This document shows, one piece after another, positions 24,898 through 33,026 of a stretch of 34,494 nucleotides of DNA; positions within the stretch are counted from its first letter, which is position 1; each line of letters starts with the position of its first letter. Source of the DNA: Methanomassiliicoccales archaeon RumEn M1 (GTDB taxonomy: Archaea; Thermoplasmatota; Thermoplasmata; Methanomassiliicoccales; Methanomassiliicoccaceae). A program made the position numbers and the translations under genes. The notes beneath the pieces were generated by a model. It was not told the DNA's origin. It saw only the letters and a list, made by a program, of their open reading frames with translations, and did not search any database. Where the stretch lies: contig LJKK01000039.1 of assembly GCA_001421185.1 (NCBI GenBank), forward strand, positions 1-34,494, in the 5' to 3' direction.

Positions 24898-25851
24898 CTA
24901 AGGGTCGAGATCACCAGGCAGCGCGGCGGCGGCCAGGCCCATGTCGAAGCACCCGATGCCGGCGACCGCCCCAATGGTGCCCCGCTTGCCCGTGACCTCG
25001 ATCAGGCGTATGCCGCTGGCCTCGGCGACCTTCATGGCGTCCTCGACCTTCATGATCTCCTTCTTGGCCCTGAGGCCGTACGCCCGGGCCTCTTCTGGTA
25101 TTGACAGCCCCTGGTACATTGCGATGGTGGTGTTCTCCGAGAAGGTGTTCTCCCGAACGAAGTTGATGACGTAGTCGGTCAGGGCGTCCAGGTCCTTGGG
25201 CTCCACGGCGAACGATACGCCGACCGCCACACAGTTGGTGGTCTTCTCCGGCACATCGGGATTGAGCTGCACGATCTTGTGCTCCAGATAATGGCCGAGC
25301 GGAGCGGAGTTGGCCATCTTGAGCATGAGGACCCAGGACGCGCCTTTCTCCTTGGTGTCGGTGTCATCGACCGCATATATGACCCTGACCATCTTGGGGG
25401 TCACCACCGACACCTCTATGCGGTGCGCGCCTCCCACCTTGGCGTCGTCCGGATACACGGCCTCGATGGTGCCGGGGCCCTGGGGCATGCATGCTCCAAT
25501 GCCCACGCTGGCCCCTGCCAGGCCGACCCAGGTGGTGCGGACGCGGTCCCCCTCCACCTTCAACGCCTTCAGACCTTGCCCTCCCACATCCTTGGAGGCG
25601 GGTCCGAACCGGACCTCCCGCTCGCCTATGATGGCGTCCATGATAAGGGTGGTGCCCTCCACCCTGACGCCGGTTATCGCCCCGCCAGCGCGGCGACGGT
25701 TGGCGGCATCCCATTCCACCGGTCCCTTAGCGGAACACTCCTCGATGATCATGGCCTTGCCGTTCTCCTCGTCCACCAGCGTGTACACGCCCCGGCAGAA
25801 CATCTTACCATATTTCCGGGTGATATCGTCCGGACTGAGTATCTGGCTCAT
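24898..25851 (-). CDS. Methanogenesis marker protein 11
   Basis: This 317-residue protein matches what I know of methanogenesis marker 11. VVTPKMVRVIYAVDDTDTKE is the key stretch, with DDTDTKEKG at residues 162-170, a motif shared with TiaS-type enzymes. NCVAVGVSFAVEPKDLDAL, then YGLRAKKEIMKVEDA, and RLIEVTGKRGTIGAVAGIG near the end are the other conserved blocks. The function is not known; the family was defined by being found in methanogens. It therefore supports a methanogenic host or recent ancestor. The stop is TAG. It precedes uppS by 12 bases on the same strand. Confidence 0.85.
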   Translation of the reverse strand: MSQILSPDDITRKYGKMFCRGVYTLVDEENGKAMIIEECSAKGPVEWDAANRRRAGGAITGVRVEGTTLIMDAIIGEREVRFGPASKDVGGQGLKALKVEGDRVRTTWVGLAGASVGIGACMPQGPGTIEAVYPDDAKVGGAHRIEVSVVTPKMVRVIYAVDDTDTKEKGASWVLMLKMANSAPLGHYLEHKIVQLNPDVPEKTTNCVAVGVSFAVEPKDLDALTDYVINFVRENTFSENTTIAMYQGLSIPEEARAYGLRAKKEIMKVEDAMKVAEASGIRLIEVTGKRGTIGAVAGIGCFDMGLAAAALPGDLDP

Positions 25852-25944
25852 CTGATTGTCTCCAAAATTGGGCGGACTTCAATAAGGAAGCCCGTAGATA
25901 TGACTTTGCTTCCATCCGTACTCATCGATGCATCTGGCCATCGC

Positions 25945-26892
25945 TTAATGGCTCCTCTGGGCCTGGCGGACGGCGGCGTCGAGGCGAAGGTCCAGGGGCA
26001 TCTGCTCCCAGCGCCGCTCCGTAATATCCAATGGAGGCGTACGAGCGTCGCCCGGGCCCAGGACGACCGTTCGGGACGGCAGGTCGCTAAGGTCCAGCAG
26101 CCGGCTCTCCCCTCCTGGAGGTCGGTAGATCATGAATCTCCCCTTTACTCCCAGGACCTCCCCGCCATGATGGCCGGCGGTACCGGCCGCCGTGGGAGGG
26201 GTTCTCGGATAGGCGCGCACTGGATGCCCGTCCAGGTGCTGCACCTCCTCGTCCATTATCGGCCTCCATGACGCTAGGCGGCGGCGATGGTACGTCAGAA
26301 GGTTCTCGCTCACGTCCCTGGATGGAGGATGGGTCCATTGCGAGGCGATCTTCGAGACCCTGAGCTCCTGGGGGATCCGGAAGCGCGCCGATGTCTCCTT
26401 CTCCAAGCGCCTGGCCTCCTGACGGTCCTGGCACATCAGCACCGGCACGATGGCGTCCGCCCCCTGCTCGATGCCCCTCCGACGCACCCGTGCGGCCGAG
26501 GTCATCCCCACCTTGACCAGGGTGCCGTAGGCGGCCAGGTACACCACGTGGCGGCGGCCGCAGAAGTCGTGGTGCTCGCATGATCCTCCCGTGCACTGCG
26601 GCTCGAACACGCACCTCTGCACGTCGGCCCAGCTGCCCATGCACTGGCGGCACTGGGCGGTCCGGCCGACCGGCCTCCCGTCCGAGCATGGGCGGTAGCC
26701 GCCCTCGAAGCTGCCGACGCAGCGGCGCTCCTCCGAAACGCTCATGTCCAGCCGGTCGAGCGGTATGGCGACCACCTCGCCGGCATCGGCATCGTACGCT
26801 TCCAGCCGCGGGGTGAACTCGTCCCAGTAGAAGTCCAGTACATGGAGGGCCGGGCTCTCGGCCCGTGGTCCGGTCGGAGCGTGCACGCTCAT
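25945..26892 (-). CDS. DUF2797-family Cys-rich protein
   Basis: The 315-residue protein has a Cys-rich N-terminal part: RRCVGS, YRPCSDG, QCRQCMG, QRCVFEPQC and CEHHDFCG, spaced like metal ligands. The following part, VVYLAAYGTLVKVGMTSAAR with RRRGIEQGADAIVPVLM, resembles a GIY-YIG-type fold with the 'KVG.T' strand, and is the core of DUF2797. No nuclease activity is established for the family as far as I know. The C-terminal 100 residues contain a beta-rich segment. A minus-strand AT-rich box at 26904-26920 lies close to the ATG. The gene lies between marker 11 and kptA, with 37- to 93-base gaps. Confidence 0.8.
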   Translation of the reverse strand: MSVHAPTGPRAESPALHVLDFYWDEFTPRLEAYDADAGEVVAIPLDRLDMSVSEERRCVGSFEGGYRPCSDGRPVGRTAQCRQCMGSWADVQRCVFEPQCTGGSCEHHDFCGRRHVVYLAAYGTLVKVGMTSAARVRRRGIEQGADAIVPVLMCQDRQEARRLEKETSARFRIPQELRVSKIASQWTHPPSRDVSENLLTYHRRRLASWRPIMDEEVQHLDGHPVRAYPRTPPTAAGTAGHHGGEVLGVKGRFMIYRPPGGESRLLDLSDLPSRTVVLGPGDARTPPLDITERRWEQMPLDLRLDAAVRQAQRSH

Positions 26893-26929
26893 CCTACGAT
26901 GGCGGACTATTTAGATTATCGCGGGGGCC

Positions 26930-27598
26930 TCACTCGTCGTCCGACCCCTCTTCCATGACCTCTTGCTCCTCCGCCCTGCTGAGGAACTCAGCGGGGACCT
27001 CTCCGATCAGGTACACCGTTCGGGCGGCCCTCTGGATCTCCAGACCGCTGGCTATGGCGCCTTTGGCATCGATCTCCAGGATGACCGGGGTGTCGGTCCT
27101 GACCCGTCCCGCGTTGAAGGCGTCGGCGTAGGTCTTGGAAAGATGGACCAGCTTGCGGTCCGATGGTTTGAGCCCCGTCTCCAGAATGATGTCCGCCTCC
27201 TCCTCGGTGGTCGGATAGTATAGGTGATCAGGGATGTTGTCGGTGGGGAGGCGCAGGTCCAGATCGATGGTGTGACCGTACGTCGCCCTGATGAGGTCGG
27301 TGCTGCTCTGATACCGTCCCTTGGGGTCGGTCTCGATCAGCGCGATGATGTGGTGCGGCCTCAGCCAATGGTACCGCGGGTTGTACGCCTTTATGGCAAA
27401 GATGAACTCCCTCATGGGCACGAAGCCCTGTTCGTCCATGTGCAGATTGAACTTCTCGGGGAAATGACGAAGCGCCCCGGCCATGGTTCGGCCTATCCTC
27501 TCCAGCTCCTGGTCGCTCATAAGGAATTTGCCCGGTTCACCACACACCGGACAGACGTCCCCTCTGAAGTAACCATGGGCAGTACACTCTCGCAGCAT
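26930..27598 (-). CDS. kptA: RNA 2'-phosphotransferase (Tpt1/KptA)
   Basis: The 222-residue protein starts with a zinc ribbon (Cys5, Cys16, Cys19 in CTAHGYFRGDVCPVCGEPG), common in archaeal KptA. The Tpt1 fold follows: ALRHFPEKFNLHMDEQGFVP, IRATYGHTIDLDL with the Arg and His of the active site, PDHLYYPTTEEEADIILETG and VHLSKTYADAFNAGRVRTD. The enzyme moves a 2'-phosphate from RNA to NAD. It ends in an acidic tail (EEGSDDE). A TATA-like box at 27622-27633, inside the 3' end of folD, is centred about 29 bases upstream, so it has its own promoter. Confidence 0.93.
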   Translation of the reverse strand: MLRECTAHGYFRGDVCPVCGEPGKFLMSDQELERIGRTMAGALRHFPEKFNLHMDEQGFVPMREFIFAIKAYNPRYHWLRPHHIIALIETDPKGRYQSSTDLIRATYGHTIDLDLRLPTDNIPDHLYYPTTEEEADIILETGLKPSDRKLVHLSKTYADAFNAGRVRTDTPVILEIDAKGAIASGLEIQRAARTVYLIGEVPAEFLSRAEEQEVMEEGSDDE

Positions 27599-27608
27599 TC
27601 AGCAGGGA

Positions 27609-28610
27609 TTATGGGATGGTGTGCTTAAATGTTTTCATGCTCATCGACCAAACCGCCCGCGGAACGTTGGATGCGAGCACCGGGGGCCGGGGGCGCTTGG
27701 ACGCGGCCGCCCGACCTTGTCCCGGTGTCACCCCCGCAGACCGGGAGGCCGACAGGACGGTGTTCTTCATCAGCATGACTATCGTCATCGGGCCCACCCC
27801 TCCCGGAACGGGCGTGATGGCCGACGCCTTCTCCTTCACATTCTCGAAGTCCACGTCCCCCACCCAGCGATAGCCTTTCTTGGCCGAGGGGTCCTCGATG
27901 CGGTTCGACCCGACGTCGATGACCACCGCGCCCTCCTTTACCATGTCGGCCTTGATGAGCTCCGGCGAGCCTATCGCGGCCACCAGTATGTCCCCCATCC
28001 TGGTGATGGAGGCCAGGTCCTTGGTGCGCGAGTGGGCCAGGGTGACGGTGGCGTTGGCCCCTTTCTTCTTCTGCACCAGTATGGCCGCGACCGGCTTTCC
28101 GACGATGTTGCTGCGCCCCACCACGACCACATGCTTGCCCTCGGGGTCGTTCCCGGAGCGGACCAGCATCTCCTGTATGCCATGGGGGGTGCAGGGCAGG
28201 AAGCCCGGCTCGCCGATGAGCATCTTACCGACGTTGATGGGATGGAACCCGTCCACGTCCTTGTCGGGGTCGATGCGAAGGATGACCTTGTTCTCGTCGA
28301 TGTGCTTGGGCAGCGGCAGCTGGACCAGGATGCCGTGGATCCGCGGGTCGGCGTTGAGCGAATCGATCAGGGAGAGCAGTTCGTCCTCCGACGTGTCGGC
28401 CGGCCTTATGATGGTCTGCGAGAACAGGCCCAGGTCCTCGCAGGCCTTTCCCTTCATCCGCACGTAGGACTGGGAGGCGGGGTCCTCCCCCACCAGCACC
28501 ACCGCCAGGCCGGGCGTGATCCCCTTCTCCTTGAGCGCGGCTATCTCGGTCCTGAGCTCTTCCCTGATCTGTTCGGCTATCTCGCTTCCCTTGATGATGC
28601 TAGCAGACAT
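27609..28610 (-). CDS. folD: Methylene-THF dehydrogenase/cyclohydrolase FolD, with odd C-terminal tail
   Basis: The core protein is clear: QSYVRMKGKACEDLGLFSQT with the catalytic Tyr and Lys, IHGILVQLPLPKHIDENKVI, DKDVDGFHPINVGKM, VVVGRSNIVGKPVAAILVQK and the end motif TPVPGGVGPMTIVMLMKNTV. FolD links methylene-THF and formyl-THF using NAD(P). The family normally stops about here, near 285 residues, but this frame goes on for about 45 residues rich in Arg, Pro, Ala and Ser with no family match, giving 333. This tail holds the kptA promoter, so it may be noncoding in origin. It is divergent from fhs, sharing a 190-base promoter region. Confidence 0.92.
   Translation of the reverse strand: MSASIIKGSEIAEQIREELRTEIAALKEKGITPGLAVVLVGEDPASQSYVRMKGKACEDLGLFSQTIIRPADTSEDELLSLIDSLNADPRIHGILVQLPLPKHIDENKVILRIDPDKDVDGFHPINVGKMLIGEPGFLPCTPHGIQEMLVRSGNDPEGKHVVVVGRSNIVGKPVAAILVQKKKGANATVTLAHSRTKDLASITRMGDILVAAIGSPELIKADMVKEGAVVIDVGSNRIEDPSAKKGYRWVGDVDFENVKEKASAITPVPGGVGPMTIVMLMKNTVLSASRSAGVTPGQGRAAASKRPRPPVLASNVPRAVWSMSMKTFKHTIP
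27622..27633 (-). promoter_or_regulatory. TATA-like box of kptA, inside the folD 3' end
   Basis: On the minus strand AACATTTAAGCA lies about 29 bases before ATG 27598. It overlaps the last codons of the unusual FolD tail. Confidence 0.55.
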
Positions 28611-28800
28611 TGGACGACCCGTCCACGGTTAGCTCATGTCCTCTAATTAATATTGCGAACGTCGGGCCGCCGGACGCCCGGAGGGGCGAGGAGGCATGGG
28701 CAGGCGGGAGCGGTGACGCCCACGACCGTCCATGCCCCGACGATGACCCGCCCGGTTCTGCGACCCTTTTTAATCGTACAGCCCATTCTCCGGGGCGCCG
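28611..28800. promoter_or_regulatory. Divergent promoter region of folD and fhs
   Basis: On the minus strand an AT-rich box (CAATATTAATTAGAG, 28641-28655) lies about 39 bases from the folD ATG. On the plus strand CTTTTTAATC (28766-28775) is centred 30 bases before the fhs ATG. The middle is GC-rich with no gene or clear repeat. Confidence 0.55.
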
Positions 28801-30482
28801 ATGAAAGCCGACATTGACATCGCCCAGGACGCGTCAGCACAGCCCATCGAGAAGATCGCCGCCTCGCTAGGATTGGACCGGGACGATCTGCATTTCTACG
28901 GCCGCTACATGGCCAAGGTCCCCCTGGAGATGCTTCGGCGCTACGACGATCGTCCGGACGGCAAGCTGGTGCTGGTGACGGCCATCACCGCCACCAAGGC
29001 CGGCGAGGGAAAGACCGTCACCTCCATCGGACTGATGCAGGCGCTGGGCAAGCTGGGCGTCAAGGTCGTGGGAGCGTTGAGGGAGCCGTCCATGGGGCCC
29101 GTGTTCGGCATCAAGGGAGGGGCCACCGGCGGCGGGATGTCGCAGGTATATCCCATGTGGGACATCGATCTGCACTTCACCGGCGACATACATGCGGTAT
29201 CGGCCGCGCACAACCTCCTGTCGGCCATGTTGGAGAACCACATCGCCAAGGGGAACGAGCTGAACATCGATCCCACCAGGATCGTATGGCGCAAGGCCAT
29301 CGACACCAACTGCCGGGAGCTGCGCAACATCGTGGTGGGGCTGGGCGGACGAGCGGTGGGTGGGGTGCCTCACGAGAGCGGGTTCATCATCACCGCCGCC
29401 TCGGAGATAAGCGCCGTGCTCGCCCTGGCCACCTCGGTGGCCGATCTCCGCGCCCGGCTGGGGGACATCGTGGTGGCGTACAACATGGATGGCGAACCGG
29501 TGCGGGCCCGCCAGCTGGACTGTGTCGGCGCCATGGTCCTGTTGCTCAAGGACGCTATCCAGCCCAATCTCGTGCAGACGCTGGAAGGCCAGCCAGTGTT
29601 CGTCCATGGCTTCCCGTTCGCCAACGTCGCGCACGGTTCCAACTCGCTCCTGGCCACCAAGTACGCGCTCAAGCTGGGCGACGTCGTGGTGACCGAAGGA
29701 GGCTTCGCCACCGACCTGGGAGCGGAAAAGTTCTTCGACATAGTATGCCGCCAGGGAGGCTTCGCCCCCGATTGCGCGGTCGTGGTGGCGACCGTGAGGG
29801 CGCTGAAGATGCATGGCGGGGCCTGCCTGGAGGACATCCTGGAGTGCGACTCGCCCGACCTGGACTCGCTGGAGAGAGGCTTCGCCAACCTGGACAAGCA
29901 CATCGAGAACGTCCGCCGGTATGGCGTCCCGGTGGTGGTGGCCTTGAACCATTTCCCTACCGACTCGGCCGAGGAGATCGAGCTGGTGCGAGCGCACTGC
30001 GCCCGCCTGGGGGTCCCGTGCGCGCTGTCCAAGGTGTTCGCCCAGGGCGGTGAGGGAGGAAGGGAGCTGGCCGAGACGGTCATGGAGGTGCTGAGAACGC
30101 GGAGGAGCGAGTTCCGGTTCCTCTACGACGTCAACATGCCGATCAGGGACAAGATCAGGAGGATCGCCACCGAGATCTACGGGGCCGACGACGTTCAGTA
30201 CGTCGGGACGGCGGCCAGGGACATCAGGGCCATCGAGCTGGCGGGAGGGGAGCACCTCCCCATATGCATGGCCAAGACCCAGATGTCGCTCTCCGACGAC
30301 CCGCGCCTCAAGGGGCCCCCAAGGGATGGACGCTCACGGTCCGAGAGGTCCTGCTGTCCGCCGGCGCTCGTTTCATCGTCCCGCTGTGCGGCAACATGAT
30401 GCTCATTCCCGGACTGCCGTCGCGGCCTGCCGCCGAGCACATCGACTACACTGACGAGGGGCGTATCATAGGGCTCAGCTAG
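28801..30482 (+). CDS. fhs: Formate-tetrahydrofolate ligase, frameshifted near its C-terminus
   Basis: The enzyme makes 10-formyl-THF from formate, THF and ATP. The ATP-binding loop ATKAGEGKTVTSIGLMQALG (TKAGEGKT at residues 65-72), REPSMGPVFGIKGGATGGG, VYPMWDIDLHFTGDIHAVSA and VVTEGGFATDLGAEKFFDI are family signatures. After LSDDPRLKG the frame breaks in the run GGGGCCCCC at 30312-30320. One added base gives APKGWTLTVREVLLSAGARF, then PGLPSRPAAEHIDYTDEG and TAG at 30480-30482, exactly the normal end. Rejoined length is 560 residues, usual for the family. The 3' end overlaps the convergent DUF3786 gene by 8 bases. With divergent folD it forms a THF one-carbon pair. Confidence 0.93.
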
Positions 30483-31107
30483 AACGTCGGACAGCGTCTG
30501 ACAAAGCGTCATGGACGATGGCGCCGATCACGGCCAGGTCCTCGACCGGGAGGTGCATCGGTGCGGTCTCGTCGAACAGTACGTTGGCCGAGCCGTCGAT
30601 CTCGTCGTCCCCCGCCCATACCACCACCGCCACTGGCACCTTGGGGAAGACGTCCAGTCGCACCGACGCATCTCCGATCGACAGTTCGCTGCCTCCGAGG
30701 CCCCTGGCCGCCGCCACTAGAGATACCGGCCGGCGCTGGAACAGGGCTGCGATCCCGTCGATGGTCCGTCGCTTGAACGCCCCGAAATATGCATGTCCTC
30801 CGGGCAGCTGGCGGAACGAGATCCATTCGCCCGTTGGCGACGCCGAGCGAGCGCCGGCCAGATAGTGCAGTGCCAGTATGCCTTCCGCGACCGAGGCACT
30901 CTTCCCGTCGATCGTCATGGTCCGGGACCGAAGGTCGACCAACGCCTCCCGGCCCAAGAACGGGAGCGCCATGCGGCCACCGTCCAGGCGGGCCCGGGCA
31001 TCTCTCGCCACTCCCTTCGGATCACAGGACAGCAGCTGGTCCCAGGCGAGCTCGAGGACGTGGCGATACCCGTCCCCGCCGTACTGTCCGCTCTGCTCAT
31101 CGCTCAT
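30475..31107 (-). CDS. DUF3786-family protein
   Basis: The protein is 210 residues. The pattern ILALHYLAGARSASPTGEWI, then SFRQLPGGHAYFGAFKRRTI, VRLDVFPKVPVAVVVWAGDD and ANVLFDETAPMHLPVEDLAV fits DUF3786. That family is found in anaerobes; I recall it near corrinoid or acetyl-CoA pathway genes, often joined to Fe-S domains, but its activity is not known. No Cys cluster is present here. Its ATG lies inside the last 11 bases of the deacetylase gene, so the two are coupled. It is convergent with fhs. Confidence 0.82.
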   Translation of the reverse strand: MSDEQSGQYGGDGYRHVLELAWDQLLSCDPKGVARDARARLDGGRMALPFLGREALVDLRSRTMTIDGKSASVAEGILALHYLAGARSASPTGEWISFRQLPGGHAYFGAFKRRTIDGIAALFQRRPVSLVAAARGLGGSELSIGDASVRLDVFPKVPVAVVVWAGDDEIDGSANVLFDETAPMHLPVEDLAVIGAIVHDALSDAVRRSS

Positions 31108-31928
31108 GACGATCGCCTCTCACCTGCTCCTCCAGAGTGACGAATTCCAGGCCCATGTCCATGGCGCCTTCCAGCACCGCCTTGACGTTGTCGAGGTTGG
31201 CCTCGACCTGACGCTCGTCAAGAGGCCCGGCGAACGTCTCCACGACATGCCAACTGTGGGTGGCCAGCACCATCAGGCCGTCATCGAACTGGTCCAAGAG
31301 ATGGAGGTAGTCGTCCGGACGCCGTTTGCCCTCGTGCATCGGCCAGAGATAGGAATGGATGTGCTTCCCTCTGGCGTCGATCCCCCTGGCCAGGGCATCT
31401 CGGTCAGCCCGCTGGGGAGGGTCCGAGGGCCGATCCGTCGCTCCGCGATGTCGTCGGTGGCGCTCGAATCGTACAGGTACCCCCGCGCGGCTAATAGTTC
31501 GTGCACGGCATCATCGACGTGCTGATACGGCGCGCGGAACCCCGGGGGAGAACGCCGGTCAGGTCCCTTATCGTCTCGGCCGCGCGATCGATGATGTTCT
31601 CCCTCTCCTCGCCATTGAGCGGCAGCCCGGTGCTCTTCCCGGTCAGGTCCTCATGCGAGAAGCCGTGCGATGCGACCTCGTGGCCGCGCAGCAGACGGCG
31701 AAGGTCGACCTCCGCGGCGATGTGCTGGGCAGCCTCGGCCTCCAGGAAGAACGTGCCCCTGATGCCCAGCTCGTCGAGCGCATCCACCAGGAGGACCAGC
31801 CCGCGGGCCGACGAGGAGAAGCGGGGAGAACCGTCGCCGTCCCTCGGCGCCGATCCCGCCGGGAGCGCTCCAGACAATGGAACGTTCACGTCCCGGTCCA
31901 CATCCACGGTGAAGGCCGCACGGCGCAT
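31097..31928 (-). CDS. NodB-type polysaccharide deacetylase, broken by two frameshifts
   Basis: Three frames make one protein. The first from ATG 31928 has FTVDVDRDVN with the metal-binding Asp pair and HEVASHGFSHEDLTG, the zinc-ligand His motif. One added base in the run CCCCGGGGG (31540-31548) leads to FRAPYQHVDDAVHELLAARG, the RxPY motif. A second added base near 31390-31396 leads to LARGIDARGKHIHSYLWPM and ATHSWHVVETF, the family's last His motif, to TGA at 31097. The rejoined length is 277 residues, normal for NodB-type enzymes. Whether the substrate is a glycan is unknown. If the shifts are real it is a pseudogene, but conserved motifs on both sides argue for errors. A TATA-like box lies 25 bases upstream. 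Confidence 0.78.
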
Positions 31929-31946
31929 GGTCCGTAGACCGGAAGT

Positions 31947-32002
31947 CGCTTATATCTAATGTTCTCCCTTCCTCGTGCCCTGTTCGGCAAGCGTTAAATA
32001 TC
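31947..32002. promoter_or_regulatory. Divergent promoters of the deacetylase and the HdrA-like operon
   Basis: On the minus strand ATTAGATATAAGCG (31947-31960) is centred 25 bases from ATG 31928. On the plus strand GTTAAATATC (31993-32002) is centred about 36 bases from GTG 32034, leaving room for the ribosome-binding sequence GGAGG near 32022. Confidence 0.6.
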
Positions 32003-32033
32003 GCCATATTTCTGGAAGCCCGGAGGCCGGTCG

Positions 32034-33026
32034 GTGAAGGGCAGTCCCAACAGCGTTCTCATAATTGGCGGAGGAGCCGCGGGTTGCGCCGCCGCCGCGG
32101 AGCTGTCCCGCCGCGGGGCGTCGTGCACCATAGTGGAGGCCGCCGACAGGCTGGGAGGCCTGGCGGGATCCCACTGCTGCAAGAGCACCGAACGCTGCCA
32201 GCGCTGCGATGCCTGCCTCCCGGTGGACGTGCGGCGGGACGCGCTGAGCTCTGACCGCGTCGCCGTGATGACCTCCTCGCGCATCGCCGACATCAGGATG
32301 GACGATGGAGCGGCCGTCATCGCCGGACCGGACGGCATCGAGGAGGTGAGCTTCGGCTCGATCATCGTGTCGGTCGGCGCAACGCCCTTCGATCCAGCGC
32401 TCGATCCCCGCCTGGGCCATGGCTCGGTCCCCGGGGTGATGTCGGCCTTGGAGGTGGACAGAAGGGTGCGCGACGGCACCTTCGAGCTGCCGGACGGGGC
32501 GAGGCTGGCGGTGGTCCAGTGCGTGGGCTCCCGGGACGCGGGGCGGGGGGCGGCGTACTGCTCCAAGGTCTGCTGCAAGTACGCGTACCAGCTGGCCCGG
32601 CACCTGCAGACCTCCCGGCCCGGGCTGGACATCACGTTCTTCCATATGGACTGGCGGCCCCTGGACGGCGACCTGCATGCGCTCTCGAGGTGGGGTTCGT
32701 CCGGAGCATCGGTGATACGCTCCCGCCCCGCCGAGGTGGTGGAACGGGACGGCCGCCCGGTGGTACGCTATGCCGATGCCGACGACCAGGTGCACGAGCG
32801 CGCGTTCGACGTGGTCATGTTGACCGTGGGCCTGCTACCCTCGCCTGGCAACAGGGAACTGGCATCAATGCTCGGCGTCCCTCTGGACGACCTCGGATTC
32901 TTCCTTCCGGCCCACGGCAAGGTGCTGGCGGCGGGCTGCTGCACCGGCCCCAAGGACATCGATGAGAGCGTCAAGGAAGGCATCGCCGCTGCCGGCAGGG
33001 CGGCGACCATCATGGAGGGCGTATGA
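32034..33026 (+). CDS. Compact HdrA-like flavoprotein
   Basis: From GTG 32034 the protein is 330 residues. The FAD-binding motif VLIIGGGAAGCAAAAELSRR is at residues 8-27. The Cys group Cys48/49, 55, 58, 61 (HCCKSTERCQRCDACL) fits the HdrA Fe-S site near the flavin. QCVGSRD with Cys163, then YCSKVCCKYAYQLARHL, and ITFFHMDWRPLDGDLHALSR are HdrA hallmarks, as is the end GCCTGPKDIDESVKEGIAAA. It lacks the ferredoxin domains of a full HdrA (about 650 residues). HdrA carries the flavin of electron bifurcation or confurcation. It overlaps the next gene by 4 bases (ATGA). Confidence 0.88.
   Translation: MKGSPNSVLIIGGGAAGCAAAAELSRRGASCTIVEAADRLGGLAGSHCCKSTERCQRCDACLPVDVRRDALSSDRVAVMTSSRIADIRMDDGAAVIAGPDGIEEVSFGSIIVSVGATPFDPALDPRLGHGSVPGVMSALEVDRRVRDGTFELPDGARLAVVQCVGSRDAGRGAAYCSKVCCKYAYQLARHLQTSRPGLDITFFHMDWRPLDGDLHALSRWGSSGASVIRSRPAEVVERDGRPVVRYADADDQVHERAFDVVMLTVGLLPSPGNRELASMLGVPLDDLGFFLPAHGKVLAAGCCTGPKDIDESVKEGIAAAGRAATIMEGV

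Noticed and set aside
28867-30255. A 462-codon minus-strand frame opposite fhs
   Set aside because: Fhs is unmistakable on the plus strand; the opposite translation has no family pattern.
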